64,000 nt of DNA from Lyophyllum atratum (taxonomy: Eukaryota > Basidiomycota > Agaricomycetes > Agaricales > Lyophyllaceae), in contig JACGCN010000003.1 in assembly GCA_014905825.1 (NCBI GenBank), positions 372,001-436,000 on the forward strand. The letters run 5' to 3'. The notes below the pieces were generated by a model that saw only the letters and a program-made list of their open reading frames with translations, was not told the origin of the DNA and made no database searches. The translations under genes were made by a program, and so were the position numbers. The stretch's first letter is position 1. The number at the start of each line of letters is the position of its first letter. This document shows, piece by piece, positions 45,613 through 57,681 of the stretch.

Positions 45613-45698
45613 GCCCGCCTAGCTCAATCGGATAGAGCGTCAGACTCTTACCTAGGCAGTGGCATCTGAAGGCTGCGAGTTCGACCCTCGCGGTGGGC
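45613..45698 (+). tRNA. tRNA-Lys(CUU), intron-containing
   Basis: Fifth tRNA-Lys of the window. Mature region and 13-nt intron are identical to the copy at 34033; flanks differ apart from a few bases. Anticodon CTT. Confidence 0.95.
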
Positions 45699-46257
45699 TA
45701 TACGTCGTTCACACTGGTTGTTTTTTCCTCTTCATTTCATTTTTCACAAAACTGACCAGGAGGAGGTACTTAATCAGACGGAGCTTTTCTTGACCACTAC
45801 GGGCCCTTTCTTAACCGCTGGTCGTGTGGTGGTGGTTGGGGGAAGCTCTCGTTTATCTCTGCCCCGTGTGGCAAGACATGCTGTTCCGGTTACATGGGGT
45901 ATACACTGCCACTATAGCTCGACTATAGCCGTGGATTATCCTGCGCGATGACTATTGGTATAGTAGAGCATTTTCTCTCGTGTCATGAAACGCGAGAACG
46001 ATGACTTCAAGCGATGACTCACGGCCAACGCAAAAAATACATATTAAGCGCTTTGAAAATGTTGGGCACTTCGATGAGAATCGAAGGCTAACAGCACACA
46101 CCTTGCCACGCAAGCATGGCTAGCTTCAGATCAGACTTCGTAAGTTGAAACAACAGTGTACCAGCGGAGCTACATCAGTGAAGACAAAGTCCCAAAATTC
46201 AAACATTCAATTTCTGCGTTGATAATGCTGCTGCGCGCTACAGTCCGTTTATACACT
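45699..46257. other. Spacer, no gene
   Basis: Nothing recognised between the tRNA and the 3' end of the peptidase gene. Confidence 0.35.
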
Positions 46258-47801
46258 TCAAACACCCAATTCATACGCGAACGCGACCGCAATCTTCGTA
46301 TACTCCAGCGTATGTGACCACGAGAATCCAGACGCGGTGATGGTGTCTGAGGAGGTGTGGATGAGGGGGTTGTCATCGCCGTAGCGGGTCTCGAATGGCA
46401 GAGAGGTCGGGTAGCCCTGGTTGTACCAGCTGGCATGGTCAGAGCATGCGTAGCCGCACTATCATAGGTGATCGTGGTTAGTGACGCGAGAGCGACGATG
46501 GGAGGAAGACGTACCGGAGGGCTGCTGACGAAGGGCAACCTCGAGTATGCGGTGATGATGGAACCGAGGAAGGTGTTCAAGCCTGAATCAATGTAGTCCT
46601 GACAAGGTATTCTTCAGTCGGTGGCTCTTGATCGCGGCCAAGGCGATTTGGAAGTGAGGTGGATAAGGACTTACGGGCATGAGGGCGATCACTTCGGTCG
46701 ACCCGGGCTTCACGCTGCAGGGTAACATTGATTATTATCGCTCCTTCTCTGGTCACAAAGAGCGCGAGCACGTACTATGCGGTCATGTCGAGCTGCATCA
46801 TGGCCTTGACTTGGGTACCGGCGGCTTTGTAGCTCTTCGCAATCGCCTGCGAGCCCAGAAGACCACCTTCCTCACCAGAGTACCTGCGCAAGCAAATGAC
46901 TTCCTGGCCACATGGGGGCTTCAACGGAATGAAACGCACCAGTGGAACTCCACAGGCGTCGTTGGCTTAAATCCCGAAGCTAGCAGAAGGCGGAACGCCT
47001 CAATAAGGTTGACGGTCCCACTGCCATCGTCATCCGCGCCGGGTGCACGACCACTGGTCGGGCTGTTCTGGTTGATGGAGTCCATGTGTGCACCGAGGAT
47101 CGTAACGGGGCCGGTGGTCGTTCCTGGGATTTTGGCAATGATGGAGCCTTGCAGCCAAGTGTGTGTGAAAGCTGCGACGGTTGCCTTGCTGGTAGGATAC
47201 TGCGCGGCAATCTGGATTCACGAGGACATGAGGATCCAAACCTAGGGTATTGGAGGAGTAAATATACGCACGTCACCGACAGCTTTGACGATCCAGTTGG
47301 TCGCGTCGAGCCCGGTTTGGGACTTGTAGTAGCGGTTGTTGAAGGCTGTGAGGCTGTTGAGGTTACTCTGCATGTTCGTGAGGGAGACATTCGCGATGAT
47401 CGCTTTGACGGCGGTCTGGTGGGACGGAGCCGGGTCTGCAAGGACTTCAGCGGGGGAAGCGAACGGGTGGGCCAAATTAACATACATGTCACCTGAGGCG
47501 CAAAGGAATTGGGATGTGTAGTGATTGGGGTGTTGGGGTCGTAGACTTCTGTGACATCGAACTAGGGCAATTTGAGTGTGGTCTTCGCAGAATCATTGAA
47601 GGATGTACGCACGAAGTTGATCTTAGCGCGTTTGAGATCGAGTTTGTCGTCCTCTGTCTTCCAGACGGGATCGACGCCCTCCTTGAGACTGATGAGGCGC
47701 AGCCCCTTCGCCGCGTTTTCTTTGAGCTCAGTCTCAGAGATAACTGCACGAACAGACCCAGCCGCGAGGACGACTCCCAGAATAGTGGAGGAAAGTTTCA
47801 T
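46258..47801 (-). CDS. Secreted M28-family zinc aminopeptidase
   Basis: The signal peptide [20 protein letters not shown] opens a spliced gene with about seven short introns. After a propeptide-like region ([30 protein letters not shown]) the catalytic domain shows all M28 di-zinc features: [10 protein letters not shown] (first His-x-Asp), [16 protein letters not shown] (bridging Asp), [16 protein letters not shown] (catalytic Glu and zinc Glu), MMQLDMTAY (Asp ligand) and [19 protein letters not shown] (last His). The end is [18 protein letters not shown]. This matches fungal extracellular leucine aminopeptidases (MEROPS M28E-like), which clip N-terminal residues from peptides outside the cell. 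No disabling change was seen when exons were joined. Confidence 0.92.
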
Positions 47802-48740
47802 GGTGTGACGCGGCGACGTAGGGGTTTAGGTTGGCAAGCGATCTCCACCTCGAGGCCCTTTTAAATCGAATTAACCAGATAACTCAGCAATCAGGGAAAG
47901 AAGTACCAGTGCTGCGTGTAACTGGAGATGCTCGTAAGCGCTCATCCAGTGACTACAAGCATCCACGCGGGGGGCTTAGCTCCGTATCCGTCACGACTGA
48001 TCGACACCATATCAACGTGGTGTAGGCTAGGAATCATGGAGGCGACCACACGTTAAGAGAGCGAGAACCGAGAAGAAGAAGCTGTATTGAGTAGCGATTC
48101 CCGGGTCGAATCACCAGATGCTAATAATCCTGGGGTGGTTCCGAGAATTGACCAAGCTGTGCTTGGTTCCCGTCCACCGAAGAATGTGATTCCACCGAAT
48201 TGCATGTGGTTTCTTCGATGCATTGCGCGTCGCCCAATCATATCAGGATTCTTGGGATGGAGCGAAGCACCACATGATTATGATGCGGCGAATTAGTGAG
48301 CGTAGTAGCAGTACTGAGGGTTCCGAGGGTACTTATAGTAGATAGTCTAACCCATGCTGGGGCGAGCGGACCGTGACCTGAGTAATTTCTTATCCAGTGC
48401 GCGAAGAGGTGACCCTGCGCAGCTTCGTTCTTTCGCGTGGACATGATGAGGCATTCGGTCGAGGAGTGAAGTTGAACATCACGAAATCGAAGAAACAGCG
48501 GCGGAGTTTATAAGTAGTTCCCAGGCAGATGGTGCGCGATAAATGTAAATCATGGATTGTAATGGGACATCGTCCTGGAGAAAAGGAATATTGAATTATA
48601 AAGTTCGCGGCGTTCTGGAATACCTGCATTGGTCACCCAAGTCAACAGAGATGATACGTCTCATACAACGCCGTAACCCTACCGTATCTGATGGTGTTTT
48701 CAAATTTATACCAGATTGGTTTTGTGTGTCATTGATGGAG
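47802..48740. other. Spacer, no gene
   Basis: About 940 bp upstream of the peptidase gene with no supported coding region. Confidence 0.35.
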
Positions 48741-49320
48741 GAGTCGGGAAGCTTGATCAAAACATTGACATTGCTCAAGCGAGGCAATTACGACATGGCT
48801 GTCATTGCTTGGAGCATTATCTCATACTGTTCTGAGGAGCTAAGGCCTTAGATGAGTATGATGGGACTGAATTTGTCACCAAAGTCGGTTAGAGCGAGAG
48901 ACTTGATCAAAAGGTCAATATTGCTCAAGCGAGGCCAATTCCGACATGGCTGTCATTGCTTGGAGTATTATCTCATACTGTTCTGAGCAGCTAAGGCTTT
49001 AGATGAATTGATTTTGTCACCAAAGTCACGCAGAGCGAGAGACTTGATCAAAAGGTCAATATTGCTCAAGCGAGGCAATTCCGACATCGCTGTCATTGCT
49101 TGGAGTATTATCTCATACTGTTCTGAGGAGCTAAGGCTTTAGATGGATTGATGCTGTCACCAAAGTCACTCAGAGCGAGAGACTTGATCAGAAGGTCAAT
49201 ATTGCTCAAGCGAGGCAATTCCGACATGCTTGGAGTATTATCTCATACTGTTCTGAGGAGCTAAGGCTTTAGATGAATTAATTTTGTCACCAAAGTCACT
49301 CAGAGCGAGAAGATTGAACA
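48741..49320. repeat. Tandem array, ~140-bp unit, four copies
   Basis: Units begin near 48751, 48900, 49041 and 49181 with CTTGATCA(A/G)AA..TCAATATTGCTC, continue AAGCGAGGCAATTCCGACAT, GCTTGGAGTATTATCTCATA and CTGTTCTGAGGAGCTAAGGC, and end GTCACCAAAGTCACTCAGAG. The last unit has a deletion of the TGGCTGTCAT segment. No protein coding is implied. Confidence 0.9.
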
Positions 49321-50400
49321 AGCTCTACAGCAATCCAATGGTCGGTCGGCTCCACTTGAGCTTCAAGTTGCCATAAGCTCGGAGGACGCTGAAATTTTTC
49401 TTTCCAGTACGTATTAACTGGCATGTTTGCAATAATATATTAATGGTCTACGCCGTCATGACATGCAGTTACGTGCAGTAAACTTGAAGAATCACAAATC
49501 GAAAGTGTAGTGCGAGCTGTCAAGATGATACTTAGCTCTACCTAGTGACCTGTCTCGCATTGTTTCATGAAAAGAAGTTACTAGAAGTGCCTCCGAGTCA
49601 GCGGTTTGCCATTCTACTATGGGCGCTGATCGAGTACTGGGCTTCCCCTCTTTGCCAATGCAGAGACCGAAATCTAGTCAAAATGAGCATCAATGAACAT
49701 CATCATCAAGGCGCAAGCGTACCATCATAACATAATAGCAATTTGCTGGCTGTAACTTTAAATAGGCCCACGGGACGACGATCTTTGCAGTGCTCTACTA
49801 GCTCTGGAGGCGCTTCAAAACACGTGCTATGGTCGCCGGGCTACGATCCTCCCATAATCACAGCCAAAGTCCGATTCCGAACCCGCCTCTTTACGAGATA
49901 GACCTCTTGGACGAGCGCATCTGCGTTTCCGAGGACGAACGACTCTCTGGCTTGTCTCCGCCGCCATGCCCCCCGTGGTGGTGAGTGACAACCTCCTCAT
50001 GTGGCGATTCCGTGCGTTTAACTACGGGCGTGTCACGAGGGACAGCATCTGGCTGGCCGTCTCCCTTGGACACCGCCGCCACGAGCAGCGCCATCGTACG
50101 AATTCTGGGTGGGAGGAATGGAGCGCTCCACAAGAGGGTAAAGGTAGCGGTGTCTGATAGCGAGCTTGAAGATATGGATTTGAGGGTTCAGTTGTCCTAA
50201 CAGGAGTCTGGTACGATAGAGGTAGTCCAGGTGCTGTGTAGACTCAGATCGCTGAGGTATGACTTTATCGGTTACGGGGTCTTGATTATGTGACGCCCAG
50301 GAGCTGTTCAAAGGGGACGAGGGGGACGGGGAATAAAGTCAGCCCCATGTGAAAAGGTGCGATATGACTGAACATTGGAGGGCGAGGATCAGTGAATGGA
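49321..50400. other. Spacer, no supported gene
   Basis: Short open frames only. A 51-codon frame starts at ATG 49829 (MVAGLRSSHNHSQSPIPNPP), with no family recognised. Confidence 0.35.
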
Positions 50401-50419
50401 TGAGGCAACGCAAAAGAAC

Positions 50420-51680
50420 CACTGACTTTGCCTCAACTGCCTGCCGTCCCTGCCCGACCTCCTGCGCGACGTGCTCGATCTCGACAACCAAGTAGGACTC
50501 CATGATATGCAGGAGATTCTGCTTGAGCAAATTGTCATACAGCGCCGCGAGATGCGAGTGGATTGTTGGATCCGAGGAGTTCTGTTGGGTTTGTGTTAGT
50601 TATAGAGTTAGAGTTATGGAAGGGAGGGAGGTGAAATAGAAAATGCACTGGCGGTGGGGATTTTGGAAGGGAAGGAAGAGTGGAGCACACAAAAGTATCA
50701 GCGGATAGAGGACAGAAGACGTACCATCCTTGTACTCTATCAGCACTTTCTCGAAATCTGTGAGGTTGCGGGCCTGGTGTGCCAGTGCAATGGCCCACAT
50801 GCTCTCAACCTTTCGGAGTTGGGAATACTTGACAGCAAGCTTGATCGTGAGGAGGGAGGTGACATCTTGTGGCTGGATAGTAGTAGACCCTCGGCAGACG
50901 TATGAATGAAACAGCATTGCGGGTGCACAACGGAATGGCAGGTAACAAGGGGAGGAGGAAAGCGAACGATACTTACTAGATTCAACATGACTTTGCACAG
51001 TAGCATGTACTTGGTTGCACCAAGAGCCGCGCCGTCCTCTCCTTGGGATGAAAGGTTCTTGAACGCCTCGAAGAAGTATGTGTACGCGGTGGTGTAATCT
51101 TTATCTCGGCATGAAGAATGCCAGACTGGAGGTCGAGCACAGACTGGAGGGCGGGTGGGCGATAGATCGCGTTTGCGGCAATACGGGCGGATGTGAGGGC
51201 GGCCTGGATCCAAGACATGTGTAATGCGAAGAGAAGAGAGAGCTGTGAAGAGAAACACACCTTGGCCTTTGCAAAGTTGCTGATGCCGCGATATACCCTG
51301 CTCTCGAGTAGGTGCACTTCTGTGAGAATCATCTTATGGTCGAGATGCTTGAGCTCTGTTAGATGGTCGAGATGCTTGAGCTCTGTTAGGAGAGTGTCGA
51401 TGTGTGCTAGGGAGGGCTTGTATTGTTGAACCTCTCGTTGGCTGTTCGAATAACACGAAAGTTATCTCTCCGGAGAAGGAGTGCGGAAGGCCGGCACTCA
51501 CAGGCTAACTTGCGAGCCGTGTCTCGAGGGAGTGTGTGAGAAAAATACGCTTCTCGCGCTTAGCCCAGGCATTGTTGTCTGTTAGAGTGTCGATTTGGAT
51601 TTGCCGGCTGTTCGGGATGGTGCTGAAGAAATTGAGGAGGGTTTGGACTGCCGCGTCACGGTTGAAGGACTCGGAAGTCC
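50420..51680 (-). pseudogene. Truncated RPN6 (26S proteasome lid subunit) copy
   Basis: Minus-strand segments match the middle of Rpn6/PSMD11: [154 protein letters not shown] and NLLKQNLLHIMESYLVVEIE. The N-terminal ~100 residues and the C-terminal PCI end of the family are missing. There is a 27-bp in-frame duplication (LTELKHLDH twice; 51336-51389) and a one-base deletion near 51106 that shifts the frame between SGILHAE and KDYTTAY. Introns are retained, so the copy is a DNA-level duplicate and not a retrocopy. The essential functional gene must lie elsewhere. Confidence 0.78.
51336..51389. repeat. 27-bp tandem duplication inside the RPN6 copy
   Basis: ATGGTCGAGATGCTTGAGCT plus CTGTTAG occurs twice back to back (51336-51362 and 51363-51389), inserting nine codons. 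Confidence 0.9.
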
Positions 51681-51895
51681 GAGTCGGAGGAGGACTCGAG
51701 AAAACATACACGTGACGGGTCAGTCTACCTTCAAGTTGAAGTTGACCGTGAGTCCGTCACCAAGTTGAAGTCTTGAACTTATCAACCTTGGACTTAGACT
51801 TAGGCAAGCTATTACAAGTAAGAAGTTCATGACATTTTACAGACTGAATGAGCTCAGATGAGAACTGACTTTCTGAATTAGTACCGGCTAGGATA

Positions 51896-52411
51896 ATGCT
51901 AAATGACCGTGACATCCAGATGGTCTGGCAATATATTCCTGAACCCCGCCAGGCTGTGGAGGGCGCACCACCTGTGTGCAGAATCTACTGTAACAACACG
52001 TTATCGCTACCTCCGGCATCCCTTGGTACCATTGGCGACATCTTCATACGTCGATGCCCTGCCGAAATATCCTTCAAACGTGACCACGAGACGTGGACAT
52101 CCCTCTCGACCCCAGTCTTCGAGTTCCACCCGACCGACGGCACCCACTTCCTGGGGCAGTTATCCACGGACGAAATAGCGTGGATCCCCGTGGGCAGCGG
52201 CGGGCTTTGGAGAGAAGGGTCAATCTCATCTGCAGTCATATATTTTTTCCGACGTCTGGACAAAGCATCTGGAGTGCTTGGGACTAGCATAGACCATCCT
52301 CTGGACCTGTCTCAAGGTAGAATATGCTATCACAGGACAATGAAGCACCAGGGAAACCTTGACAGGGCCAGGAGGCGAAGAGTCATAATCGATCTCAGTC
52401 AAGACGCCTGA
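51896..52411 (+). CDS. Hypothetical protein, 171 residues
   Basis: Single exon starting MLNDRDIQMVWQYIPEPRQA. The body has short beta-type stretches (PVCRIYCNNTLSLPPASLGT; GDIFIRRCPAEISFKRDHET; VFEFHPTDGTHFLG; IAWIPVGSGGLW) and a basic tail (NLDRARRRRVIIDLSQDA). No domain was recognised. No signal peptide or membrane segment. The opposite strand is also partly open, but composition and the ordered strands favour this frame. It lies between the RPN6 fragment and a transposon. Confidence 0.5.
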   Translation: MLNDRDIQMVWQYIPEPRQAVEGAPPVCRIYCNNTLSLPPASLGTIGDIFIRRCPAEISFKRDHETWTSLSTPVFEFHPTDGTHFLGQLSTDEIAWIPVGSGGLWREGSISSAVIYFFRRLDKASGVLGTSIDHPLDLSQGRICYHRTMKHQGNLDRARRRRVIIDLSQDA

Positions 52412-52766
52412 GTAGTTGGGCAAAACAATTTGATATCGCTTTACTACTATAGTTGGAGTTACGAGCACTCGCTTCTAGAATAGATTTCAAGTTGCATGCC
52501 ATCCTAACACTGTTCTTTGATCTAATTGCTCTCTTGTCCATCACAGGGACAAGACCTGGACAAGACTCGAGCTAGCAGCTATGAGAGCTAACTAAGGAAC
52601 ATAGTTGTGATACTAGTAGTAATCTTATTATGTAGAGAGGTAGTCTGGTTATGTAGGGAGAGGTGTGTATAGATGGGTAGTAGAATGCGTGCTGGCAGGG
52701 CGCTACGGAAGGACGCCGGGCTAAATCATCTCGAAAAGCGGAAGTCGATTGATTGGAGACTATGCC
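52412..52766. other. Region beyond the 3' end of the transposase
   Basis: The left terminus of the Plavaka element probably lies here or further left; no convincing terminal inverted repeat was found by eye. Confidence 0.35.
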
Positions 52767-55700
52767 CTAGTCTGACAATTCTCCATCAAAATCATCATCG
52801 TCCCCCTGATCAGTGTCAACACCGTCATCCAGGAATGAGTGTTCCGAACGGCCGTCTTCGGAGTCGGACCACTGTGTAGGATGGGCCATGTCTTCATAGC
52901 TTCCTGAGAAGTCCGATGTATCATGGTCATCCTCTATTTCCACCTCTCCACCTATGGGTTCAGGGGTAGGTGAATGTCGTCTCTGGAAAGAAGCGTATAC
53001 GTGGCCAACCCCATGGCCCCAGTGGTATCTGAGGATCATGTCTCGATCGACAAACCTGCGAGGAGGGCTATAAGTTATATATTATCGCTACTTGGGAATC
53101 ACTCACCGGTTGATAATGTATGTTTTGCAATCGTGCCGGTCCTGGGCATGGGAGGATATAGACACATCAGGTGTGTAATGGCGTGCATCTGCTCTGAAGC
53201 ACGGTATTAAGTGGCACCCTCTCACAACATCACTGGGATCAATGAAGCCGAAGGCATTTTCGCTTCTCATGGATGGGAAAGTCAACTGGTCAAGCCTTCC
53301 TGTTTTCCAACATCCCAGTGACGTCAAGTCATACCATCTTACCCAGAGAAACTCAAGACGTCGTGGTTGGTAATCTTGGTTTCCCTCCCCGATGTAGATG
53401 ACGTTGACGTGGTAGATGCCGAGGACCGTTCCATACCAGAAGGGGTGACCATTAATGTCACGCGTATCTAGCAAGGAAGGTGAGAATTCCGGGTTCAGGA
53501 CGAGAATGTTGGACTGTTTCGTTCTGGGATGTATCACGTCGTCCGCACGACGTATATCGTATGTCGTAAAATGTACCCGCATGGTCTTGTGCAAAAACAT
53601 TCGGTCCCTGTGGAATATAACCCGCTTCCAATCTCCTGTGTCAGAAGGGTCAAGCCCAAGAAGAGATCGTATTCGAGGGAGAAGATGTTTCTTCAGTTTT
53701 GGTATGAAATCCTGCAAGATTGACTTGATATTAGTAAAGGATGCGAGATGAATGAATATTGCGAACAGTCACAGCCGGGTCACCCATGCTTCTTTGAAGA
53801 AATATAGCAATATGCTCCACAATATTTTCCGATTTCCCGATTGTGTGGTGATGCGCGAGGTCTGGAGCGATGTGCTCAGCAACATCTGCGAGAGCATTAT
53901 TTGCACGAATTCGACGAAGTCTAGCCTGGCGTCGCTCAATCTGGGCCATTTGCTTGATATACCCCCTGCGATCAGTCCGCCGATACCTTGCTTTCGGAGT
54001 TCTATGTTCTAATTCACCCTATTTGCCTTCAGTCAGTGCCTGCAATGACCGCCGAAGACTTATGGTTACATACTGATTCTGTGCTGAACGAATCTGAAGT
54101 CCCGTAAAGTTTTATCATATCAGGATAATCTGCAAGTGAATGGTACTTGTAGGTCGCCAAATTGAACGTCTTCCTCCGGCGCGTTGAAGGGTTCTTTTCA
54201 GACGCCTTGGTTGCATTTAGAGTAGACACCTCCGGTGTGGTTGGAGCGGTTGGAGTGGTTGACGCCATTGAGGGTTCGGATGGACTGGATGATGCCTCGG
54301 GTCCCGTACCGGAGGTTGGAGCGGTTGGAGTGGTTGACGCCGTTGAGGGTTCGGATGGACGGGATGATGCCTCGGGTCCCGTGCGAGCCGATCCTTCCTT
54401 CGAACTCTTTTTAGCTGCCCTCCGTCTCCTTGCTTCGACCTCACGCGGAAGTTCATGTGTCGTATACGCGACGCATGTGGTAGTCTCAAACTTTCGGAAC
54501 GCCATGCCCAAGGCGGTGGTAACTTCCTTGAGAATATCAACCGTAGTCTCCGTGTGCATACGAAGTTTAGCAAGGGCATGCCATCGTGCACATAGAAAGA
54601 GTAAGTTTTGGATGATCTTGTTATGCGGTTCCTCGAAGAGCCCGTCAAAGGCTGGCATTGCGCACTAATCTCGAACTTGAGAACTATGTTTGAGCAAGAT
54701 GAATGGATTTACCTGAAGTAGATCTTCATAATCGCGTGCTGCCATCTTCTTTAATTCCGAAACATTTTTAGAGAACTTTCGAATGCCCCCAAACCCCGGA
54801 ATTAGGCGGTACCTGCATTTTTCAATGAGAATTCAGATGACGCAGCAGAAGTACATACCTACGATCCAATTCGTGGACTCTTGAAGCATTGATGGCATAT
54901 AGAATACGAATCAAGTGGACAAACAGGGCTCTCCAAACGCCTAGCTCAAATTCATGGAGGAGGTCTACGACAAGCATAGAATAACAGTCGAACTGAAATC
55001 GAGAAAGACGTTTAGAGAATGCAGTCTGATAGAAGAAAAAACAAGTTGAGTTGATGGTGGAAAATTGAAGATTCAAACGGCACGTAATACCTCCACAGGA
55101 AGAAGGGACTTCTCTTTCAAAATTGCTTCCACCGCGTCACCCTGCACAGCGAGCCCTTTGTCGTAAATTTTCGACCGTGCAGCTTGTATCGAGGATCTTG
55201 TGGGCTGATCATTGTGACGTCTGTGTGAATTGCGAAAGTTCCGATCAGGGATTGTCCCCATTTTCCGGATTTGCTGCTTTTCGATCAAGCACCTTGGACA
55301 TGGAAATAGCCCGTTTCGTCGTGTTCCTGCGATCAGCGATCTAGGATAAGGTAAGTATGTTCCCTTCATCAGAAAAAATGGGCGTCAACTTTTCTGGATA
55401 GTCCGCAGAATACGTGAATATCCTGGGATAGATGCGATGGGTTATACCATCACCACACTGTATCAAGATCCCATGTCTCCATGCCGTCAAAAAATCATCG
55501 TCCAGCAGAATTTCCCATTGTGCATGGAATGTCTCCCGGTTACAATGAGCGACCAGGTCTCTTGTTGGGCCACTTCCACCAAATCTTTTTGTCGCGAAAT
55601 CTTTGAAGGATGCTGGTAGCTTGGAAACATAAAGGACTTAGCAGGTGCATCTTCACTGGAAACATGCCCCAAACATACCTTTTGGAAGTAAGCGATATGG

Positions 55701-57243
55701 TTGGCCAAACTCGCTGATGGGCGGCAACGATCATACTTGGAATTGTTGCCCATGAACATGTAGGCAGGCCAGAGGCTTGCTTGTCCAAAAGACGTCAAAT
55801 GCGTTGCATCGGACCAGAACATCAGTCCTACGATCGTACGGGGTGCATCACACCCAGGTTCAGGGGGAGATTTCAGAAGTGCCTCGTAGGAATCCAAAAA
55901 CGCTTGGGAGGTATACAATTCACCGTATACACGCACCGCCTCAGAGTTGCCGTCAGGTTGCCACCATAATTCATAAGGCTCGTAGTAAATCGGTTCTGGG
56001 GTCCGGTTGTCCGTAAGTCGCTCCTTGAGGACTGAGAGGATTGATCGATGATAGAGCTCGCCGACAACATAACTTTCGGTAACACCCCGGTTTTCTGTTC
56101 TCTTGTGAAACGGAACATTGATGGAAATGGGAGTCTTTTGCCATCCTTCATCCACATCAAGCCATTCTGCTTGAAGGTTATCGCCATTGTCTCCCACATT
56201 GGAGGCTAGGGTAGCGTTGACATTGGACCAATGTGTATTTCTGATATCGTCGACCTGGAAATCCGGGTGCTTGATGATATCCACTAGCATTCGAAAATCC
56301 GCAAGCGTTTTCTGAGTCCCATGATTCCAATACCAATCTCCTAACACAAATGAACTTCGGTTAGGATATGGGAAGAACGGTGATTCGCCTTTGGGTGGGG
56401 TTGAATGACTTCCTTCGTCAACTGGTATGTCGCTAAGGTTCTGCAGGGTTCGATCCTCCTCTGGGTCGCGTACTGGAAGGTGTCGCCCCCGAATCTTTCT
56501 AAAGATTCCGAAAGTATTGATAGCGGTGGTGAAGGTCTTGAGCTCTGAGACCTCCAATTCCAGGTCTTGGGATGGCAGGGGGGGTTGAGATACCGAGGAT
56601 GTGGCTTTGCAGATATGTTAGACGTACACATGGGTACAAAATCCTGAGTTACATACCGAAGGGCGGCGATGGCTGTGGAATATCGTCGCGAAACCTGGCT
56701 GGTTTCTGAATATTTTCCCGTTTGGACTTCCTTAAAGATAATGGGAGGTTGTCCTTGTGGAGATCTGATTCTGTCCGTCCATTCTTCAGAACAACACTGT
56801 CGCCATTATTCGAGTCGCTAGGGATCTACATGTTAACTCTAGTCAATCTCAGTACTAAATAGGAACTGAAGTGTCTGCTACGCGCCATGGGTGCCGCTTC
56901 ATTATCCTTGTTGAAGGAACCTTGACTATCTGCCTGTGGGTTGCCTGCAATGGTCGACAGAACGTTCTACAGCATGTCGTGAGTCACACGGTCTCAAGGC
57001 AAATCTGTGAACCTAACATACCGCCTGGGCCACTGAGTGTACAGTCCGAGCCTTTTTGCGCCCTTCAAATAGTTCCTTAGCGACAGTTAAGACGTCCCGA
57101 AGCCGTTTTCTGCTTGGAAGGCAGGCTCGCTTATGATAATTCAGAGCTCCCATGGTCAAGAATTCCCTCCCACAGCTTTCGTGGTCGCACTGAAACATGG
57201 GCTGATATACCAGAAGACCGTCACGGTCATCTTGGGGTTGCAT
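52767..57243 (-). mobile_element. Plavaka-type DNA transposon, transposase region
   Basis: The transposase reads through many exons with short introns and no stop. It opens MQPQDDRDGLLVYQPMFQCD with a C2H2-like finger (CDHESCGREFLTMGALNYHK) and basic linker. The core has FVLGDWYWNHGTQKTLADFR, YELWWQPDGNSEAVRVYGEL, the diagnostic VGLMFWSDATHLTSFGQASL, WPAYMFMGNNSKYDRCRPS, HAQWEILLDDDFLTAWRHGI and RIFTYSADYPEK. PRCLIEKQQIRKMGTIPD, VDLLHEFELGVWRALFVHLI, IPDF-type PAFDGLFEEPHNKIIQNLLF, KLRMHTETTVDILKEVTTAL, HHTIGKSENIVEHIAIFLQR and KLKKHLLPRIRSLLGLD follow. The end is an Asp-rich tail. This is the order of Agaricomycete Plavaka (CACTA/EnSpm-related) transposases. Terminal repeats were not identified, so the element's full extent is open; the gene itself looks intact. 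Confidence 0.88.
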
Positions 57244-57681
57244 CTAGTGAGGAGCCAAGGTAACGTGAAAGGAGGAAGCGGTACAGTCCGTCTTTAATTG
57301 ATACCGGCTGAACTTGAACCAAATACATGATCATTGGGCGCACGGGCTGTGTGGGCTAGGGCTACGTGACGACGCGAACGCTAGCCCTGATGCAAATGGG
57401 AGATAAGACCTGCGTAGTACTACTTACTATATTGAGAATGCGCCAGCCTGAGATTGGTCAGAATGACTGGATTGGGCCGCAGAGTGCCTGGTTCGTGACC
57501 ATTTAAGGACAATGTCAGTTTCATCTTTGCTTGATACAGGCATAAACCCGACGGGTGATTGTGTTCGTCAGTGGATACTAGTACCCATATTTGGGGCATT
57601 TTCTTCGAAGTCGGAATGACTCATAGTCAGGCTTGGTCTTACCTATTTAAGCCACTGTTGTATCCATGCTCAAAGGTAGCG
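57244..57681. other. Region upstream of the transposase
   Basis: No gene; should contain the right terminus of the Plavaka element and the promoter of the coiled-coil gene at 57682. Confidence 0.35.

Noticed and set aside
52412..57681. Search for terminal inverted repeats and target duplication of the Plavaka element
   Set aside because: No matching pair could be identified by eye; short GTAGTAC-like matches near 52610 and 57415 are too weak to report as ends.
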